A stretch of DNA of 64,000 nucleotides from Negadavirga shengliensis. Its GTDB lineage: Bacteria; Bacteroidota; Bacteroidia; Cytophagales; Cyclobacteriaceae. Positions 24,328 to 33,139 of this stretch are shown here, piece by piece. The translations under genes were made by a program, and so were the position numbers. The first letter of the stretch is position 1. Every line of letters starts with the position of its first letter. The DNA lies in the NCBI RefSeq assembly GCF_042652345.1, contig NZ_JBHSJJ010000016.1, positions 1 through 64,000 of the forward strand. Direction: 5' to 3'. Below the pieces are notes generated by a model. It made no database searches and was not told where the DNA came from. It worked only from the letters and a program-made list of their open reading frames with translations.

Positions 24328-25353
24328 ATGTCAAAAAAAGTTGTAACCCTTGGTGAAATAATGCTTCGATTATCTACCCCTGACTTTAAAAGATTTGTTC
24401 AGGCCGATAGTTTTGATGTTACTTATGGTGGTGGCGAAGCCAATGTAGCAGGAGCCATATGTAATTATGGGTTGCAGGGAACCTTTGTGTCCAAAATACC
24501 GGATAATCCTATAGGACAGTCTGCCATTAACCATTTGAAACGGTACGGTGTAGATACGCAATTTGTAGCCAGGGGCGGAAAAAGACTCGGAATCTATTTT
24601 TTAGAAACCGGTGCTTCCATGCGGGCCTCCCAAGTGGTTTATGACCGGGCAGATGCCTCTATTGCCGACGCAGACGTTTCTGAATTTGATTTCGATGAAA
24701 TATTTGAGGGAGCCGTATGGTTTCATACCACCGGCATCACCCCCGCGTTGAGCGACAAGGCAGCGGCGCTTACAGAAGCGGCACTTAAAGCCGCAAAGGC
24801 CAAAGGCGTCACCACCAGCATCGATTTGAACTACCGCAAAAAACTGTGGAGCAAAGAAAAGGCGAAAGAAGTTATGACCAGACTTTGCCAATATGTAGAC
24901 GTATGTATCGGCAATGAGGAAGACGCGGAAACCACTTTGGGATTCAAAAGCAAAGAGACCGATGTCACCAAAGGTGAACTGAACCTTGAAGGTTACAAAG
25001 ATGTATTTATGCAAATGAAAGAAAAGTTCGGTTTTAAATACATCGCATCCACTTTGAGAGAAAGCTACAGTGCCTCTGACAACGGATGGAGTGCCTTGGT
25101 CTACGATGGCAATGAATTTTACCACTCCAGAAAATACGATATCAGAATTGTGGACCGTGTAGGCGGTGGCGATTCTTTTGCAAGTGGGTTTATATATGGT
25201 TTGGTTTCCGGGATGAGTATGAAAGACGCTACTGAATTCGCGGTAGCAGCCTCCGCTCTGAAGCATACGATACCTGGCGACATGAACCATGCGACTTTGA
25301 ATGAAGTAAAAGTGCTGATGGGAGGTGATGCGAGCGGAAGGGTACAGCGGTAA
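24328..25353 (+). CDS. kdgK: 2-dehydro-3-deoxygluconokinase, PfkB family
   Basis: 341 residues, cytoplasmic ribokinase-like sugar kinase. Substrate-end motif GGGEANVA (34-41), an internal DLNYRKKLW (166-174) and the phosphate-binding, catalytic GGGDSFASGF (279-288) with Asp282 are all present. The family member phosphorylates 2-keto-3-deoxygluconate to KDPG. The next genes encode a YhcH-family protein and a KDPG aldolase, completing the route to pyruvate and glyceraldehyde-3-phosphate. This anchors uronate or aldonate use in the organism and gives the exported dehydratases elsewhere in the window a plausible downstream sink. Confidence 0.93.
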   Translation: MSKKVVTLGEIMLRLSTPDFKRFVQADSFDVTYGGGEANVAGAICNYGLQGTFVSKIPDNPIGQSAINHLKRYGVDTQFVARGGKRLGIYFLETGASMRASQVVYDRADASIADADVSEFDFDEIFEGAVWFHTTGITPALSDKAAALTEAALKAAKAKGVTTSIDLNYRKKLWSKEKAKEVMTRLCQYVDVCIGNEEDAETTLGFKSKETDVTKGELNLEGYKDVFMQMKEKFGFKYIASTLRESYSASDNGWSALVYDGNEFYHSRKYDIRIVDRVGGGDSFASGFIYGLVSGMSMKDATEFAVAASALKHTIPGDMNHATLNEVKVLMGGDASGRVQR

Positions 25354-25443
25354 AATGGTGTGATCTGTCAGTTTTATATATTCCTCTAAGCTGACACCTC
25401 CATTGTTTCACAAAGAAGGAAAGCCGAATATCCCCTTCACCTG

Positions 25444-25475
25444 AAGCGTTGTCTGTTAGTCCACAGACAACGCTT
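25444..25475. terminator. strong stem-loop between kdgK and the YhcH-family gene
   Basis: AAGCGTTGTCTGT (25444-25456) and ACAGACAACGCTT (25463-25475) form a perfect 13-bp stem with a 6-base loop, followed by only a short T run. It lies 91 bp after kdgK and about 100 bp before the next gene. It could partly terminate or stabilise the kdgK message. Confidence 0.6.
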
Positions 25476-25574
25476 TCTGAGTAAATGGGTCCTCTTCAAA
25501 ATGGATGGGGCGGCTTCTTAAGCGTACATCATAAAGCCATAAATAATTAATCTATCCTTACTCCCTGAAATGCC

Positions 25575-26027
25575 ATGGTTATAGATACCTTATCCAATGC
25601 CGGAAAGTATTCTTGTTTACACCCTTTATTCGGTAAAGCGTTTGAATACATACAGTCTCAGGATCTGGAGACAATAGCTCCCGGAAATTATGAAATTGAC
25701 GGCGATTCGTTGAAAGCGGCTGTATTTGATAAAATTGGAAAAACCAAAGCTGAATCTTTGCAGAAGTTTGAGTGTCATAACAAATACATCGATATTCAGG
25801 TATGCATAAGAGGTAATGAACAAATCGGTTGGAAGCCCCGCCAAACGTGCCATGACTTGAAAGTGGAATACAATCCCGAGAAAGATGTTTCTTTTTATAA
25901 TGACGAACCGGACATGTATTTCCAGTTGACCGGCCAGCAGTTTGTTATTTTCTTTCCAGAGGATGTCCATGCCCCTATGATCAGTGAAGGTGAGGTCAAG
26001 AAACTGGTCATAAAAGTAAAGGTTTAA
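25575..26027 (+). CDS. YhcH/YjgK/YiaL-family protein (DUF386)
   Basis: 150 residues, no signal peptide. The family's beta-sandwich signature is clear: ECHNKYIDIQVCIRGNEQIGW in the middle, and FVIFFPEDVHAPM with VKKLVIKVKV at the end, containing the histidines and glutamates that bind a metal. Family members are linked to sialic acid, ulosonic acid and uronate catabolism, and some are anomerases or lyase-like. Its position between the 2-keto-3-deoxygluconate kinase and the KDPG aldolase genes fits a role in handling a keto-deoxy acid or uronate anomer. Gaps of about 220 and 95 bp separate it from its neighbours. Confidence 0.88.
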   Translation: MVIDTLSNAGKYSCLHPLFGKAFEYIQSQDLETIAPGNYEIDGDSLKAAVFDKIGKTKAESLQKFECHNKYIDIQVCIRGNEQIGWKPRQTCHDLKVEYNPEKDVSFYNDEPDMYFQLTGQQFVIFFPEDVHAPMISEGEVKKLVIKVKV

Positions 26028-26122
26028 CCTTCCTATTCTAATCAATTAAAAACAAGCATACTATAGATTAAACAAATACCCCGGTGTTGCTTTTCGGGGT
26101 GGTTACTTCAAGTGAAAATACT

Positions 26123-26785
26123 ATGGAAAAAAAGGAGGACATATTAAAGCGCATTCCGGAACAGGGGATCTTGCCCCTTTACTTTGATAAAAGTGAAGAA
26201 GTAAGCATTGAAGTTTTGAGAGCCCTATACGATGCCGGTATCAGAATGGTGGAATATACCAACCGGGGAGAAGCGGCTTTGAAAAATTTCAGTAAGATGG
26301 TCGAACTTCGCAACAAGGAAATGAAGGATCTGCTTTTGGGAATCGGCACCATAAAAAACAGGCCGATGACCGAAATTTATATCGCTGAGGGAGCCGATTT
26401 TATCATCTGTCCGGGCCTGGTAGAGGAAGTGGCGGAAGTAGCTGACCATAATAAAATCCTATGGATTCCAGGATGTATGACTCCTTCCGAAGTCATCAAA
26501 GCTGAGAATATGGGAGCCAAAATGATCAAGCTGTTCCCTGGTAATATCCTCGGGCCTGAGTTTATGAGCGCCATTAAGTCATTGTTCCCGGACCTGATGT
26601 TTATGCCTACTGGAGGTGTCTCGTTGGATAGGGAGAACATCTCGTCCTGGTTCAAAGCCGGTGTTTGTGCCGTGGGCATGGGCAGCAAGTTGATAAGCAA
26701 ACAGCTGCTTGAGGAGAAAAATTACCGTAAAATACAGGAGTTGACAAAACAGGCAATGGCAATTGTCAATGAAGTAAAAGGCTGA
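26123..26785 (+). CDS. eda: 2-dehydro-3-deoxyphosphogluconate aldolase (KDPG/KHG aldolase)
   Basis: 220 residues from the ATG at 26123; the upstream 13 codons of open frame are not family-like. It is a TIM-barrel aldolase with Glu44 (VEYTNRG) and the Schiff-base Lys136 in MIKLFPGN, plus GIGTIKN and FMPTGGV of the family. It cleaves KDPG to pyruvate and glyceraldehyde-3-phosphate, or 4-hydroxy-2-oxoglutarate. It follows kdgK and the YhcH-family gene and is followed by a good intrinsic terminator, marking the end of the uronate-catabolic unit. Confidence 0.93.
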   Translation: MEKKEDILKRIPEQGILPLYFDKSEEVSIEVLRALYDAGIRMVEYTNRGEAALKNFSKMVELRNKEMKDLLLGIGTIKNRPMTEIYIAEGADFIICPGLVEEVAEVADHNKILWIPGCMTPSEVIKAENMGAKMIKLFPGNILGPEFMSAIKSLFPDLMFMPTGGVSLDRENISSWFKAGVCAVGMGSKLISKQLLEEKNYRKIQELTKQAMAIVNEVKG

Positions 26786-26820
26786 AAATCAATCAATATT
26801 ATTATTTGAAGATAGCACAG

Positions 26821-26851
26821 GGTTCGTGGTTCCACGGACCTTTGTCTTTTT
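26821..26851 (+). terminator. intrinsic terminator after eda
   Basis: GGTTCGTGG (26821-26829), two-base loop, then CCACGGACC (26832-26840) with one G-T pair, followed immediately by a T-rich tract TTTGTCTTTTT. It is located 36 bp after the eda stop and correctly oriented. Confidence 0.7.
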
Positions 26852-26977
26852 AAGATTCTTAAACCCGCCGGCAGGGTTCTGCATCCACAGTTTTTCAGGG
26901 AGCAGTTACTTCTGGCTATGGCAATCGGTTTTTTGGCGATCTGAATAAAAGCCGGTTCGGACGATGTTGTGGGCGCG

Positions 26978-27550
26978 TTAAAACCTGTACCCAATATGGA
27001 CCGTCGGAAAAGGAATCCACGCGGCTGGCCGATATTCCTCAGGGCCAACCTGAACGGGTTTTGCGCCCGGGGCATGCATCAGGGCTATCCAAGGGATTAC
27101 ATATAATCCTTTAAACTGTTTATCTTTCTTCCCCAGCATGATCCTATAACCCGATCTGATCCCATAAGTAAAACCATTATTTTCTTCCCTTGCTTGCCCG
27201 TTCTTCAATTCAATTGTTTCTTTACCGTAAGTCATCTGGACCCCCAAAAAGAGGCCCCTTAAATTGCCAAACAGATAGTCGGCTTTAAGATCGTAACCTG
27301 AAGAAAAGACAGCAAGCTTTTCATTGCCTAAAAAGAAGCCGGGTTGTTCAATACCAAATACCCCCATACTGGCCCGGATATGTTTAAAGGTATAAGCAAG
27401 GTGAAAGGAATATCCGCTTAGGAAATATGCCAACGGATCTGTCTCTATTTCAAGTCCTACAGCTTCACTGTTTTTTTGTGCTTTTAACTCATGGTGAGTA
27501 ACCAGAAACATTCCTGAAGATAAAATGAAGATGAAAAGGGAAACTTTCAT
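26978..27550 (-). CDS. small outer-membrane beta-barrel-like protein
   Basis: 190 residues. A Sec signal (MKVSLFIFILSSGMFLVTHHELKA) is followed by alternating amphipathic strands (YSFHLAYTFKHIRASMGVFG, GLFLGVQMTYGKETIEL, FTYGIRSGYRIMLG). The protein ends in an aromatic residue (HIGYRF), as expected for an outer-membrane barrel recognised by BamA. About eight strands can be counted. No family name is evident, and function is unknown. It converges with eda across the terminator at 26821-26851. Its upstream 440 bp hold no other gene. Confidence 0.75.
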   Translation of the reverse strand: MKVSLFIFILSSGMFLVTHHELKAQKNSEAVGLEIETDPLAYFLSGYSFHLAYTFKHIRASMGVFGIEQPGFFLGNEKLAVFSSGYDLKADYLFGNLRGLFLGVQMTYGKETIELKNGQAREENNGFTYGIRSGYRIMLGKKDKQFKGLYVIPWIALMHAPGAKPVQVGPEEYRPAAWIPFPTVHIGYRF

Positions 27551-27991
27551 GACTGACTATTTGGATTTTAATGAATCCAAATATATCCCGCATTGAACAA
27601 CTATTTCATTAACAAAAGTTAAGAAAACGGTAATCCAATGGAGTATTCATGTATGAACCTTCTCCCTAAAATTGACGGGGTGAGCTCTCCCGGTTTCAAA
27701 ACAGCCCCTTCCCCACCCTATTTCCGGTTTTTACAGGGCTTCAAAACTTAATATCCCATTTTCCTTTTCGGAGGAATAATTGTCATATAATCATGGTGGG
27801 TGCCGATAGATCACCCCCTGTCATCTGACACCATTTCAAATTAAGCTTCTTGGAAAAAAAACCGCTTACCCGAAGGTCTCTGCTATTTGGTATCAGGGCG
27901 GCACCATTATTGATATTTTCCAAATGGCTGAAGCAAGTTTTGGCGGGTAAAACATGTGCTAAGACGCTTACAATGATTTTCCTCAATATTT
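27551..27991. other. 441-bp divergent intergenic region, no gene
   Basis: Separates the minus-strand barrel gene from the plus-strand MarC gene. No supported coding sequence, repeat or strong hairpin. A 67-codon open frame on the minus strand lacks features. Confidence 0.45.
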
Positions 27992-28675
27992 ATGGACTGG
28001 AATCTAAATCTTAATTTTCTGGCGGCTATGTTGGCCATGGTAAACCCCATTGGATTGATACCTATTTGGTATGAGTTGACCGGAGACTCATCACCCAACA
28101 TCAGAAAAAGAGTGGCCTTGATGGTAACAGGAACTGCGTTTTTGATCTTGCTTCTGTTCCTGAATCTAGGGGAGTATATCTTGGATTTCTTTAGTATCGA
28201 CATAGAAGTTTTTAAAATAGCCGGAGGATTTCTGTTAATGCTCACAGCCGTGTCCATGATACAGGGCACGGCCACCAAATTAAAGGAGATACATGAGGAG
28301 GGTAATACGGATTTAGAATTGGCAAAAAGGAGATTTGAAAAGGTATTGGTTCCACTTTCGATTCCTATGCTGGCCGGGCCCGGTGCTTTGACCACGGTGT
28401 TGTTGTACAGCTTTAGGGCCAGTGATGTTGTCACCTATGCAAGCTTATCCGGCATTTTGTTTTTGAGTTATTTTCTCCTCTTTATTGTTTTCGGTTTTTC
28501 TTACCTGGTTGAGAAAAAAGTAGATGATATTGTTTTTGTTGGCTTTACGAGGATATTCGGATTAATAGTAGCCGCTATCGCGGTCCAGTTTATAATAGAA
28601 GGGTTAGGAGAAGTTTTTCCCCATTGGATGGAAGGCGGCTCGGCGATTGATATGGAAGAAAAAAGAGTAAAATAA
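27992..28675 (+). CDS. MarC-family inner-membrane protein
   Basis: 227 residues, about six membrane helices, beginning almost directly with the first (LNFLAAMLAMVNPIGLIPIWYEL). The family signatures MVNPIGLIP near the start and SIPMLAGPGALTT in the middle are both present; such repeats form the symmetric core of MarC/UPF0056 transporters. Function in the family is poorly known (proposed amino-acid or drug transport). A charged loop (residues about 90-118) separates the two halves. The following GH13 gene starts 64 bp later on the same strand, so the two may be cotranscribed. Confidence 0.88.
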   Translation: MDWNLNLNFLAAMLAMVNPIGLIPIWYELTGDSSPNIRKRVALMVTGTAFLILLLFLNLGEYILDFFSIDIEVFKIAGGFLLMLTAVSMIQGTATKLKEIHEEGNTDLELAKRRFEKVLVPLSIPMLAGPGALTTVLLYSFRASDVVTYASLSGILFLSYFLLFIVFGFSYLVEKKVDDIVFVGFTRIFGLIVAAIAVQFIIEGLGEVFPHWMEGGSAIDMEEKRVK

Positions 28676-28739
28676 CTCCTTTTTATCAAAGTGATTAATA
28701 TGAGTTGAATTAAGGTACCACTATACAAGCCGATTCAGA

Positions 28740-30386
28740 ATGATAGAAGACCTCTGGTACAAAAACGCCGTGATGTACAATGTGGATTTGGAATCTTTTA
28801 TGGACCTTAACGGCGATGGCATAGGAGATTTTGAAGGACTTGCCCGCCGCCTGGATTATCTCCATGCTTTGGGCATCGATACGATATGGCTTGCCCCATT
28901 CCAACCCACTCCCAACAAAGACAACGGTTACGATATCAATGATTACTATGGAGTGGACGTCCGTCATGGTTCCAGTGGCAGCTTTGTGGAGTTTATGCAC
29001 CAGGCCAAAAAAAGGGGCATCAAGGTCATCATTGACCTGGTGATAAACCATACTTCAGATCAGCACCCCTGGTTTCAGGATGCCCGAAGCAGCGAAAAAG
29101 CCAAGCACCGCGACTGGTACGTGTGGTCAAAGAAAAAACCAAAACACTGGGATAAGGGTATGGTTTTCCCGGGGAAGCAGCAATCTACCTGGACCTACGA
29201 TAAAAAAGCCAAGGCTTATTATTTCCACCGCTTCTATAAACACCAACCCGACCTGAACATGGATAATCCTGATGTGCGGGCGGAGATCCGCCGGATTATG
29301 GGTTACTGGCTGGAATTGGGAATATCCGGCTTCCGTGTAGATGCTGTTCCTTTTGTGCTCGAGTCAGTGATGCCGGGCAACAGTAGCCATAAGTTAAAAT
29401 TCGAGTATCTTGGAGAATTCCGAAAGTTTCTTCAATGGCGCAAAGGAGATGCCATTATGCTCGGTGAGGCCAATGTATCACCGGAGGAAACGCAACGTTT
29501 TTTCGGGGAAGAAGGAAATGGCATACACCTTATGTTCAACTTTTTTGTAAATCAACATCTTTTTTATGCCTTGGCTACGGCCGACGTGGATCCGTTGGTG
29601 AAAGCACTCGAAGCCACCCGGAACAGAATTCCTACTGCCCAGTGGGCCCATTTTCTCCGCAACCACGATGAACTGGACTTGGGACGCCTCACCGGGAAAC
29701 AACGGCAAAACATATTTGACCGTTTCGGGCCGGAAGAGAACATGCAATTGTACGGCCGGGGTATCCGAAGGCGCCTCGCTCCGATGTTGGGTAACCGGGC
29801 CCACATCGAACTCGCGTACAGCCTCCTGTTTTCCCTGCCGGGAACACCTGTACTCTACTACGGGGAGGAAATAGGTATGGGGGATGACCTCCGTCTCAAC
29901 GAACGGGATGCCGTGAGGACGTCCATGCAGTGGTCTGCGGACTTTCAGGCGGGCTTCTCCAAAGCGGGGAAACTGGTGCACCCCGTTATCGCCGATGGGC
30001 CATATGGGCATCAGCATGTCAACGTAGAGACGCAACGAAGTGAACAGGATTCTTTGCTCAACTGGATGACGGCCATGGTCCGTCTGCGCCAAGAATGCTC
30101 CGAGATAGGCTGGGGTGATTGGCAGATCCTCAAAACAGGTGTTCCCCAGGTATTGGGGATGCATTATAGCTGGAAAAACAGTTCACTGGTGATTTTGCAC
30201 AATTTTGATGAAAAGGCCCACGAAGTGGCACTGGACCTGAGACAGGATCAGGAAGAGAAACTGGTGGACATGATGGCCATCCAGGAAAGCAAGGCGGATG
30301 AGAAAGGCCTTCACCACATCAGCCTTGATGCCTACGGTTATCGGTGGTTCCGGGCAGGAAACCTGGCTCATTTATTACATGAGTAA
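28740..30386 (+). CDS. GH13 alpha-amylase-family enzyme, trehalose-synthase-like
   Basis: 548 residues without a signal peptide, so cytoplasmic. The GH13 regions are intact: I DLVINH (99-104), II GFRVDAV (nucleophile Asp201), III MLGEAN (acid Glu243), IV FLRNHDELD (Asp310). N-terminal WYKNAVMYNVDLESFMDLNGDGIGDF and GTPVLYYGEEIGMGDDL resemble trehalose synthase and maltosyl-type GH13 members. The C-terminal part is a short all-beta domain. Likely an alpha-glucan or trehalose isomerase/hydrolase (substrate inferred from similarity of these motifs only). Confidence 0.87.
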   Translation: MIEDLWYKNAVMYNVDLESFMDLNGDGIGDFEGLARRLDYLHALGIDTIWLAPFQPTPNKDNGYDINDYYGVDVRHGSSGSFVEFMHQAKKRGIKVIIDLVINHTSDQHPWFQDARSSEKAKHRDWYVWSKKKPKHWDKGMVFPGKQQSTWTYDKKAKAYYFHRFYKHQPDLNMDNPDVRAEIRRIMGYWLELGISGFRVDAVPFVLESVMPGNSSHKLKFEYLGEFRKFLQWRKGDAIMLGEANVSPEETQRFFGEEGNGIHLMFNFFVNQHLFYALATADVDPLVKALEATRNRIPTAQWAHFLRNHDELDLGRLTGKQRQNIFDRFGPEENMQLYGRGIRRRLAPMLGNRAHIELAYSLLFSLPGTPVLYYGEEIGMGDDLRLNERDAVRTSMQWSADFQAGFSKAGKLVHPVIADGPYGHQHVNVETQRSEQDSLLNWMTAMVRLRQECSEIGWGDWQILKTGVPQVLGMHYSWKNSSLVILHNFDEKAHEVALDLRQDQEEKLVDMMAIQESKADEKGLHHISLDAYGYRWFRAGNLAHLLHE

Positions 30387-30491
30387 AGCCGATGGGCCGT
30401 AGGAGGCTGTTTTCTGCCTGACTTCAGGGCTTGCTGGAATTATAGAACCAGGATCAATGAAATACATCAGCATCCATCTCAAAGCAAAAAA

Positions 30492-30836
30492 TTATTTGTT
30501 GTTGGCTTTTCTTTTATCCGCATAATTGGTTTTGAGATAGTCAAATACGGCTTCAAAACCACCGGGGTTAAACCGGGAATTCACCTGCTTCCATTTCCCG
30601 CTCCTTAATTCAATATTGACGGAATATACCCTGCCCCACCACAAAAAATTTGCCTGCTGCAATTGCCAGCTTTTGAGTTCATCCGATAAGCTTATTTCCT
30701 CTTTTGCAAATGGATACCTCAAAACCAACAGGTCACCTTCAAGTCGGATATCCGTACTTTTCCTCCTGAAGAAAAAAAACAACGGAACAACAATCAATAA
30801 TAGAATAATACCTATAACGACTAGGGTGGTCTCCAT
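30492..30836 (-). CDS. small membrane-anchored protein of unknown function
   Basis: 114 residues from the ATG at 30836, chosen because it begins an N-terminal membrane helix (METTLVVIGIILLLIVVPLFFFFRRKS); a 49-codon upstream extension would be non-hydrophobic and unsupported. The remainder is a small beta-rich soluble domain (IRLEGDLLVLRYPFAKEEISL, SVNIELRSGKWKQV) of PH-like appearance. It ends with a basic tail (KRKANNK). Function unknown. It lies downstream of the NIPSNAP-like gene, 71 bp apart and on the same strand. Confidence 0.65.
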   Translation of the reverse strand: METTLVVIGIILLLIVVPLFFFFRRKSTDIRLEGDLLVLRYPFAKEEISLSDELKSWQLQQANFLWWGRVYSVNIELRSGKWKQVNSRFNPGGFEAVFDYLKTNYADKRKANNK

Positions 30837-30907
30837 GAGGGGATCGAAGTTTGAGTTTGTTTCATAACATCCGTTCAAAGGAAGTGCCAAACAGATGCAA
30901 TGTCCCG

Positions 30908-31201
30908 CTATTTGATCTGTCTCAGTATTTCCCGGTGGGATGATTTTACAAATCGTTTGAACTTCACATACCATTCCTGCCACTCGGGGGTTCCCAATTC
31001 CTCCTGAAGTGCTTTTTCATATGCTTCCAAACTTGCAAACGGCTGCTCCATAATCAAACGGTAACTGTCACCGGTAAAATCGGTAAGGATCCTGCTGCCG
31101 GGAATATCGGGAAGATGTTTCTCTTCATATTCCTCCAAAAGCTCTTTTACACTCCGGAATTGACCGAATTCCAAATAGAAAATATCTCTGACTATAAACA
31201 T
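30908..31201 (-). CDS. NIPSNAP-like / dimeric alpha-beta barrel protein
   Basis: 97 residues, no signal peptide. The strand-helix-strand layout MFIVRDIFYLEFGQFRSVKELLEEYEEKH, then RILTDFTGDSYRLIMEQPFASLEAYEKAL, then WQEWYVKFKRFV matches small dimeric ferredoxin-like proteins such as NIPSNAP relatives. These act as monooxygenase-like or ligand-binding homodimers. No cofactor site is readable. It sits upstream of the small membrane protein and may form a two-gene unit with it. Confidence 0.65.
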   Translation of the reverse strand: MFIVRDIFYLEFGQFRSVKELLEEYEEKHLPDIPGSRILTDFTGDSYRLIMEQPFASLEAYEKALQEELGTPEWQEWYVKFKRFVKSSHREILRQIK

Positions 31202-31405
31202 GATTTTATATAATTTATGATGAACCGGGAAACACTCCAGCTACACAGGAAGAGGCAATCCCTAACCGACCCCATGTAAAAATCCAAGAACCAGTACCTT
31301 TAAAAATTACCTAAAAAAAAGGAAATGATACACCTGCTTGTTATCATCTTCAGCCATGTTTTCAACAAAACAGGATAAAAGATGTGCGGTAAAAAAATGT
31401 GGGCT

Positions 31406-32389
31406 TTATTTGTTGTCATCTATTGATTTTTTCTGTTCTCTCGCCTGTCTTCTGAAATACCTTCTGAACAAAAAATTGCGTTTCAGTGCTTCCATATTCT
31501 GATTGAAGCTGTCGCTGCCCTCCTCTATATGTTGCGCACTGTTTATGATTGTTTCCCTAAATAGGCTATCGGTCAGAAGGAGGCCCACGGGGCCGTCACC
31601 CCTCCCAATATAGTTTACCACATTCCTCGCTTCCTCCATTACTAAAGAAGCATCCTTACTTGCCTGATGGATCAGCTCAAGGGAAGCGGCTAAATCCTGA
31701 GAGAGGGCAGTATCCAAAAATATCCGGTAAACAAGGCCATTTCCCTCTTGAAACGAGCTTAACATGTTTTTACCCGATTGGGTCAATTCGGAAGCGTTTT
31801 TGGCGGCACCGGAGAATTCGGCTATTCCATTTCTTAAATCCCCCATTATCGATGAATCATTAAGAAAATCCCAGAGTCTGTGGTTATTATTTAACCTTGA
31901 AGTGACTTCATAAAGGTTCATGGCCGTATTTTCAATATAGTAACTTGCGTTATTCAGGCTTTTCAACATTTCTTCCGTTTCCACCGGTGTTTGAGAGTAG
32001 ATAATGTCCCCGTCTTTCACCGCGTCAGCATATCCTTCCTGAGGGTTGATTTGGATCAGTTTATTGCCCATTAGTCCGTCCGTACTAATGAATGTGACCG
32101 CATTCTTCTTGATATGGGGTTTCATGCTATTGTTAATGACCATTGTAATATAAATAGAAGTGTCACCGGCCATCTCTATATTTTTCACCGTACCTACATC
32201 CATGCCTTTAAACCGGACGTTGTTTCCCGGAACCAACCCGTAGACATTATTCACCACCGCTTTAAGGGTAAATGTAGGTTTGAACAGATGTTGGTTTCTG
32301 CCGATCATATACAGGGTAAGAACCAGAAACAGAAGACCTGCTAAAACAAACAGGCCGACTTTGGCGTTTTCAATTTTTTTCTTATTCAT
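31406..32389 (-). CDS. MlaD/MCE-domain lipid-transport protein
   Basis: 327 residues. An N-terminal membrane anchor (LFVLAGLLFLVLTLYMIG, about 13-30) is followed by a single MCE domain (about 38-120: FTLKAVVNNVYGLVPGNNVRFKGMDVGTVKNI, then DGLMGNKLIQINPQEG). A long helical C-terminal part follows, likely oligomerising in the periplasm. It follows the ATPase gene directly (2 bp) and belongs to the Mla-like ABC system encoded by the next two genes upstream. The system moves phospholipids or other lipids between membranes. A separate periplasmic lipid carrier (MlaC) is not seen here. Confidence 0.88.
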   Translation of the reverse strand: MNKKKIENAKVGLFVLAGLLFLVLTLYMIGRNQHLFKPTFTLKAVVNNVYGLVPGNNVRFKGMDVGTVKNIEMAGDTSIYITMVINNSMKPHIKKNAVTFISTDGLMGNKLIQINPQEGYADAVKDGDIIYSQTPVETEEMLKSLNNASYYIENTAMNLYEVTSRLNNNHRLWDFLNDSSIMGDLRNGIAEFSGAAKNASELTQSGKNMLSSFQEGNGLVYRIFLDTALSQDLAASLELIHQASKDASLVMEEARNVVNYIGRGDGPVGLLLTDSLFRETIINSAQHIEEGSDSFNQNMEALKRNFLFRRYFRRQAREQKKSIDDNK

Positions 32390-32391
32390 GG

Positions 32392-33123
32392 TCAGTCAAA
32401 AAACTCGCGGATTTTGGGATCTCTTGACATTCTGAGATTGCTGTAACTGTCGTTGGCATAGCATCTTCCATCAATCAACATGATCACCCGATTGGCTGTC
32501 ATGTTGATGCAGTTCATATCATGTGAAATAATGATAGACGTCGCATTGTATTTTTTCTGTACTTTTATTATCAACTGGCTGATTTCCCTTGCGGTGGCCG
32601 GATCCAGGCCCGTGGTGGGCTCATCATATAAAATGATGGTCGGCCGGAGAATCAACGTCCTTGCCAGTGCGATCCGTTTCCGCATTCCACCGGACAATTC
32701 TTCCGGCATCATGTCTACCGTATGGGCAAGTCCCACGTCATCAAGGGCTTCCATCACAGCCTGATCCGCCCCTTTACGCCGTTGTGCTTTACTCCAGTGT
32801 GCCCGTAGGGGAAATTCCAGATTCTCCCTTACGGTCATCGAATCATACAGGGCATTGCTTTGAAAAAGAAAGCCTATTCTTGCTCTCAGCTTGTCCAATT
32901 CATCCTGTTCCATGTTGTGTATTACTTTGTCAAAAACCTTAATGTGTCCTTTGTCAGCCGAAATAAGGTTAATGATGCATTTGATCAGCACGGACTTTCC
33001 GGATCCTGATTTACCGAGGACGACAAGGTTTTCACCGGAATGCACTGACATGGAGAAATTCCGAAGCACATGGTTTTGGCCAAATGATTTATAAACGTTT
33101 TTTACTTGGACAACCGGTGCCAT
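32392..33123 (-). CDS. MlaF-like ABC transporter ATP-binding protein
   Basis: 243 residues with a full ABC ATPase set: Walker A GKSGSGKS (37-44), Q-loop LFQSNALYDSMTVRENL, signature LSGGMRKRIALARTL and Walker B with catalytic Glu in IILYDEPTTGLDP, H-loop IIISHDMN. It couples to the MlaE-like permease upstream (16 bp apart) and the MlaD-like protein downstream (2 bp), giving the E-F-D order of Mla lipid transporters. It powers lipid movement across the periplasm. Confidence 0.92.
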   Translation of the reverse strand: MAPVVQVKNVYKSFGQNHVLRNFSMSVHSGENLVVLGKSGSGKSVLIKCIINLISADKGHIKVFDKVIHNMEQDELDKLRARIGFLFQSNALYDSMTVRENLEFPLRAHWSKAQRRKGADQAVMEALDDVGLAHTVDMMPEELSGGMRKRIALARTLILRPTIILYDEPTTGLDPATAREISQLIIKVQKKYNATSIIISHDMNCINMTANRVIMLIDGRCYANDSYSNLRMSRDPKIREFFD

Positions 33124-33139
33124 TATCCTTACTATAAAT

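Noticed and set aside
30987..31405. Extension of the Mla-like operon to include the NIPSNAP-like gene
   Set aside because: A 204-bp gap separates them and no functional relation is evident.
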